Shown here piece after piece: positions 59,279 through 64,000 of a DNA stretch of 64,000 nucleotides (position 1 is its first letter; every line of letters begins with the position of its first letter). This DNA comes from Labia minor (lineage: Eukaryota > Arthropoda > Insecta > Dermaptera > Spongiphoridae), in assembly GCA_963082975.1 (NCBI GenBank), contig OY720344.1, forward strand, positions 73,126,546-73,190,545, read 5' to 3'. Made by a program: the position numbers and the translations under genes. The notes under the pieces are model-generated. The model was not told the origin of the DNA. It searched no databases and saw only the letters and a list, made by a program, of their open reading frames with translations.

Positions 59279-59953
59279 CCTGATGTATTTGCTGGTTACA
59301 TTAATATCATGATAATATAATTTTATTGCATCAATCATATTTTAGGTAAAGCTTTTACAAATTTTTGTATAATAAAAAATTATTTCAAAATTAAATAAAA
59401 AATAATAATTATTCAATCCAATACTTTTATAAATTCCTGTATTTTAATGTTATTATAATTTTTAAAATAATCTATATTATTAAGTTATTTAACTTGTCAA
59501 ATTTTAATTTCTCTGTTATACTTATAATTTATAATTAAAAAGATAAAAAAATAAATCTTTTACATATCATTTATGTTATTAGGGAATATTAGAGAGGAAA
59601 TAATTGAAAGGGGTTACAAATATAAAATCCAAGTTTTTTATTTGTAATTTTTATTTTTATTTTATAAAACATAATAATGCATATATAAAATGTATATAAT
59701 TTATATTACAATTATTACAATAGTTTAGTAAATAATATTTGAATACTTTACTCATTTTGTACGAGAGAGGAACTGTCCCGCGTTATAATAATAATTGTAT
59801 CCGCTTTAAATTTTCTGTTAAGTACGTTCAATTGAAAATTGAAAATTACACACTTTCATAACCACTCGAATCTGAAAAATATTCATCTTCAACTTCATCT
59901 TCATCTTCATCTAGATCAAAATGATTACCGGAATCTTCATTACCAGAATCATA

Positions 59954-60313
59954 TCAACCTTCATTACCAGAACCATATCCCTCATCTTCAAAGTTCACTA
60001 GTAAAAATTCATTTATAACATTATCCAATTCTTCATCGAAATATTCACCGTGCAATATCATTGGATTACCGTTAATATCATAAAAATATTGTCCCTCAGG
60101 CTCGATTGGTTGTACAATATCAACATCATAGAAATCATAGAAATATTCTTCTTCTGGATCCGGTAAATTTCTAATATCATATTCGTCAAAATAATCATCC
60201 TCAGGAATGAACGGATTAATAATTTCATCGTTCATGTTAGATTCTTCTTCAGGAACGAACCGATGTCTAATATCATCATCGTAGAAATATTCTTCGTACG
60301 GAACGAACACCAT
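59954..60313 (-). CDS. Acidic tyrosine-rich repeat protein, right-arm copy
   Basis: Inverted duplicate of the ORF at 47361. The first 73 codons are identical at the nucleotide level. The rest differs at six bases, all amino-acid changing (E/Q, F/N, V/G, E/D, Y/F). The same TGA ends the ORF, and the frame again stays open beyond it for 35 codons to a stop at 59846-59848; the tail is two codons shorter through loss of one GAAGTT unit. Flanking sequence upstream and downstream matches the left arm closely. Confidence 0.5.
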   Translation of the reverse strand: MVFVPYEEYFYDDDIRHRFVPEEESNMNDEIINPFIPEDDYFDEYDIRNLPDPEEEYFYDFYDVDIVQPIEPEGQYFYDINGNPMILHGEYFDEELDNVINEFLLVNFEDEGYGSGNEG

Positions 60314-60705
60314 TTTTTCTTCAGCTATTAGCTATTAGTAATCGTAATGAAAACAGAAAGACACTATCACTCGAGGAGTTGAAAATGGAATGACAATTTT
60401 TACAGATCAATGTTGAATTTATACCTCACGAAATTCTTTATACAAAAAAATTTATTTTTGTATTGCATTGTTCTGTTTCTTTTTGCAATTTTCTAAAGAA
60501 TTTTAGATTATTTATTTTCTTTTTAGTTATTTACTATCTAAATAATATATATATATATAAAAATAGAAAAAATTTAAACATTTTTAAATATTTCTTTTAT
60601 ACCTATTATGTCAAAAAAAATTTAAAAATAATTAGGAGGTAATTTTGTTGAAAAGGGTTTGAAAAGGTTGAACTTTGGAACTTATTTACTCTCTTTATAT
60701 ATATA

Positions 60706-60750
60706 CTAGCAGACCCGGCAAAGCTTCGCTTTTACATGTGTGTCTGTATA
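60706..60750 (-). mobile_element. Helitron family E, 3' terminus, right arm
   Basis: Inverted duplicate of 46930-46970 with CTAG at 60706-60709. Confidence 0.75.
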
Positions 60751-60897
60751 CATATATACGTATATGATAACTGAACACTTAATAATAATAATAATAATGT
60801 ATTAAATGAATATAATTGAAATTTTAGTTTTAATTGCACTTTTTTTTGGTTTTTATTTTTATTTATTTTTATTGGAATTATTACAAATAATAATAAT

Positions 60898-62130
60898 CCG
60901 AACTGACCGACGGTTTGAAGTAAATTAATTTCCAGCTACAGAAACACATTCGAATAATTTTAATATATCTATTAATGTAATAAAAAACAGATATGGATAT
61001 AACATAAATATTTTTAATTTTATTTTATTTATAATATATATGTAAGACCAGACTGTGACGTCATGAATGGCTGGATGACGTCATATAATTTTAAATTAAG
61101 AAAAAACTAATAAAGATGATTTTTCTCGAGGATAAAACCAATACAAAGTGCATGTTTCGTGGTTATATGTAAAAATTCTCCTCATGTGAAATTTGGTGTG
61201 AAAATAACCCTTTCTTTCCTATCGTCGATCGCTAATACTACCACTTCCGGTTTCCGGATTTCCACCAAAAGTTGATCAATTTATCATATTGATGCATTAA
61301 GTCAATATACCAAATTTCATCAAAATTCGTTGAGCAGTTCAAGCTCTACACATCTATTTATGGACGGACAGACATCATGCTAAAAATACTTTTTACCGAC
61401 CGACGATAGTAAGGGAGATATTGTTTTCACACCAAATTTCACATGTGGAGATTTTTACATATCTCCACCAATCATGCATTTTCTAAACAGAAAAAAGTAT
61501 TTTTAGTATGATGTCTGTCCGTCCGTCTGTCCGTCCGTCCGTCCGTATAGATGTGTACAGCCTGAACGGCTCAACCGATTTTGATGAAATTTGGTATATT
61601 TAGTTAATGCATCAGTGGGATAAATTGATCAACTTTTGGTGCAATTCCGGAAACCGGAAGTGGTAGTATTAGCGATCGACGATAGGAAGGAAAGGGTTAT
61701 TTTCACACCAAAGGAGATTTTTTTATATATCACCACGAATCATGCACTTTGTATTGGTTTTATCCTCGAGAAAAATCATATTTATTAGTTTTTTCTTGAT
61801 TTAAAATTATATGACGTCATCCAGCCATTCATGACGTCACAGCTTGGTCTTGCATATATACTATAAATAAAATAAAATTAAAAATGTTTATATTTATTAT
61901 TTATGTATCCATATCTGTTTTTTATTACATTAATAGATATATGAAAATTATTTGAAATTGTTTCTGTAGCTGGAAATTAATTTATTTCATACCGTCGGTC
62001 GGTTCGGACCTGGCCACAGGTCAACTTATTTCTGTTAAGAAAATGCATGATTCGTGGTGATTTATAAAAAAATCTCCTCATGTGAAATTTGGTATGAAAA
62101 CAATACCTCCCTTACTATCGTAGGTCGGTA
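60898..62130 (-). mobile_element. HINE-like element, family A, in right arm, split by a younger copy
   Basis: Inverted counterpart of 46134-46724. It is interrupted at 61391-62030 by a second family A element in the opposite orientation. The two halves are 60898-61390 and 62031-62130. Confidence 0.85.
61391..62030 (+). mobile_element. HINE-like element, family A, nested in another copy
   Basis: Full copy with both ends inserted into the T run (ACTTTTTT) of the older copy. This gives an empty-site comparison from the left arm: the insertion lies within a run of T, as expected for Helentron-type elements, with no obvious long target duplication. It is absent from the left arm, so it is younger than the duplication. 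Confidence 0.85.
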
Positions 62131-62602
62131 ATAAAAATTAAAATTAAAAACTAGCGCATTTGAAATTTATAAGTATTTACTATCTATTATTACAATGCAA
62201 TTGATTAATAATTTATCTTACTTTGTAATACTGCAACAACAATAAACAATTTATTATTATTGCATTAAAATCCAATATGAATTGCTGAAATAGATTATCT
62301 TTAAACAATCATATCAGTAGGATAAATATGCTATGTTAGTGAGGCAGTTAATTTAGTTTATATATAGTAATTTTAACCATTTATTAGGGTTTCATTCAAC
62401 TATGGAGGTAATCTGAAATCTTGTAAATTAGTAACAATTTCATTTGATGGTGTTAATTTGTATTTTTTTTTTTTTTGATAGATCGGATTTGAATTAAGCT
62501 TTCTGTTATTAAATTTTAAGAAAATACAAAAAATGGAGTTAATCTATTTAGCAAATGAAGCATTAATTTAATCCTAAAATTTTATTCTTTATTGAAAACA
62601 AA

Positions 62603-63578
62603 ATGATACCATTGCAATGTTCATCAAATAATTACATCCAGTGTTCATTGAATAATGACACAAATGTAATTGACGAATCTTCAAACTCCGAGATACAATG
62701 GCAAAGTGTTAAGAGGAAAAGATCAAACTCAGGTACACAAACCCCTTTACCTACAATATCTACCGGAATTCAGCAATCAAATAGATTTACTCCGCTAACG
62801 AATAACGAGCCAGACAACATTTCTGATGAAGAAAAATCTACAAAAAGCCAGTAATTGACCACTGCACCAGTAATTGACCATTTGATAGACTTTTAATCAA
62901 AATAAGTACGTTTACCCTATATATTTTTTAAAAATGTATATTTTTGAATTTTAATCAATTTATTAATTAAAATTTCAATCTATTATAAACTGATAATTTT
63001 TGTATTTAAACTTAATTATTTTTTTTTTAATATTTTCTTTGGTCTTACTCCTTTATATATTTTTTTTGTATTTTATTTGTTAATTTTAAACTAGAATTCT
63101 CATTTATATATTTCTTTTTGAAATCATTTAATTTTTTCAAGCACTGAATTTCATATTAGTGATATCATATATAAGTTGTATTATTGATATACTATATTTA
63201 CACTTGTGTGTGCAATTTAATTTATTTTGTTAATAAAAATTGTTTAGGGATCCCAACTTCTCTAAATTAAAAGTTTATTTGTTTGATTTATTTAATGACT
63301 ATTTCGTAACAGACTAACAATCAAGCGAACTGATGACTTCACAATAATTCAAGAAGTTGAATCAATTGAAATTACACAGGTATTATTTGTTTTTTCGAAT
63401 TAAATTTAACTTACATGAATCCAAAGCCCTTGTTTATAGAATTATATTATAAGTGTAAATAAGTTAATGTATAGAAAAATTAACTAGAAATTATATTTAT
63501 AAAAATTATTTATTATAATTATAGGCGCTGATGTCGAGTAATCAAATTTTTGAGAATTGCCCGATCTTCTTTGAATAG
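62603..63578 (+). CDS. Candidate three-exon small gene of unknown function
   Basis: Exon 1 (62603-62850) starts with ATG and encodes 82 polar residues including WQSVKRKRSNSG, a basic patch, and SNRFTPLTNN. Donor GTAATT at 62851 leaves phase 2. Exon 2 (63313-63379) follows CGTAACAG, completes a Gln codon and reads LTIKRTDDFTIIQEVESIEI through TQ to donor GTATTA in phase 0. Exon 3 (63525-63578) follows AATTATAG and reads ALMSSNQIFENCPIFFE then TAG. Together they give 122 residues with no stop. Exon 1 alone resembles the N-terminal end of a Jockey-like LINE ORF1 (the NRFTPL element), so a transposon scrap with chance splice sites, or a domesticated ORF1 piece, is possible. The first intron begins with a block also present at 57981. 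Confidence 0.35.
62852..63166 (+). repeat. Direct repeat R, copy 2
   Basis: Near-identical to 57981-58241 apart from about 50 bp of extra T-rich sequence in the middle. It starts with two tandem AATTGACCA motifs. Together the two copies bracket the right arm. Confidence 0.8.
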
Positions 63579-64000
63579 TAATTTACTAATAATTAAATAA
63601 ATATATTAATCAAAACACTAATCATAAAAAAATAAATTTCCAATTATTTATTTTTAATTAAAAACAAATAGAAATGAGGTAATTAAATTTTAGTTTTTTA
63701 TTATTTTATGATTGGAAAGTTCATATACTTTATTTTGTATATCATAGATAATTATGATAAATATCACAATATATTATTATTCCCATGTTTATTTGATTTA
63801 ATTATATGTTGAAGAGGTTATAACCGAGGAATTGTTTCCCAGGGTTTGAGTTTCATTAAGCTTCATTCACTGACACTTGACTGTGAAATGAGCGGCTGAT
63901 GTGGTTGCCTGGTGGCCAGGTGTGGAGGGGGAGTAACAAGGCGCGTGCGCAGAGACTAATTAAAATAATCTAAATGGCTTTGTCACTGTTTTAAATTAAT
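63579..64000. other. Right edge of window
   Basis: AT-rich, then a G+C-rich patch at 63840-63960 preceded by TTTCCCAG. Reading it in the phase required after exon 5 meets a stop almost at once, so it is not called as the next exon. Confidence 0.4.

Larger units (their letters stand above)
58544..62440 (-). repeat. Long inverted repeat, right arm (~3.9 kb)
   Basis: Inverted partner of 45827-49204. It is longer mainly because a second HINE family A copy (61391-62030) sits inside the shared one. The spacer between arms is about 9.3 kb and contains exon 5 of the prominin-like gene. Confidence 0.85.

Noticed and set aside
57981-63166. Direct repeats R as LTRs of a retroelement
   Set aside because: No TG/CA ends, primer-binding site, polypurine tract or retroviral coding lies between them. 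The interior is an inverted-repeat arm plus unrelated DNA.
63840-63960. Next exon of the prominin-like gene
   Set aside because: There is a CAG at the right place, but the frame demanded by exon 5 stops within a few codons and no matching donor follows.

Overview
The window looks like a stretch of an insect (or at least arthropod) nuclear genome, roughly a quarter G+C by eye. The evidence is spliced coding exons, LINE 3' ends of the kind common in insects, mariner, hAT, Helitron and Penelope-like elements, and several families of short Helentron-associated (DINE-1/HINE-like) elements with GTCC or GT microsatellites. The species cannot be named from the sequence. No bacterial operons, rRNA genes, CRISPR arrays or convincing LTR/retroviral elements were seen.

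The main host gene runs on the + strand from 16650 to at least 54774. Five coding exons (16650-16782, 21404-21616, 35111-35166, 36680-36867, 54587-54774) are far more G+C-rich than their surroundings. All have GT/AG borders, and all phases match (1,1,0,2, then 1 out). Read together they give about 260 residues: signal peptide, N-terminal ectodomain, TM1, short Cys-containing loop, TM2, and the start of a large extracellular loop. That topology and several local patterns fit the N-terminal third of a prominin (CD133) family protein. The rest of the gene should lie beyond 64000. Its introns (4.6, 13.5, 1.5, 17.7 and more than 9 kb) hold nearly everything else from 16.8 kb onward.

Layout: 1-16.4 kb is AT-rich DNA with HINE copies (families A and C), a G+C island at 3.6-3.9 kb, a small TIR element at 10.95 kb and LINE scraps at 12 kb. 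Introns 1 and 2 (16.8-35.1 kb) hold LINE 3' ends, a Helitron family (B) that appears to carry a LINE 3' end, a deleted mariner, two MITEs sitting inside LINE fragments, a nest of HINE and Helitron copies at 26.5-29.1 kb, and a Penelope-like fragment with a GIY-YIG endonuclease. Intron 4 (36.9-54.6 kb) holds a LINE RT fragment, a foldback element, a complete non-autonomous hAT with perfect target duplication, and the left arm of a long inverted repeat. A mariner half-element and a LINE lie between that arm and exon 5.

The most unusual structure is a recent long inverted repeat with arms at about 45.8-49.2 kb and 58.5-62.4 kb, flanking exon 5 of the prominin-like gene. Each arm carries an intact, very acidic, tyrosine-rich ORF built on a 16-residue repeat. 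In both arms the reading frame continues past a TGA for about 36 acidic codons. Just outside the right arm, a small three-exon gene candidate (62603-63578) has matching splice phases.
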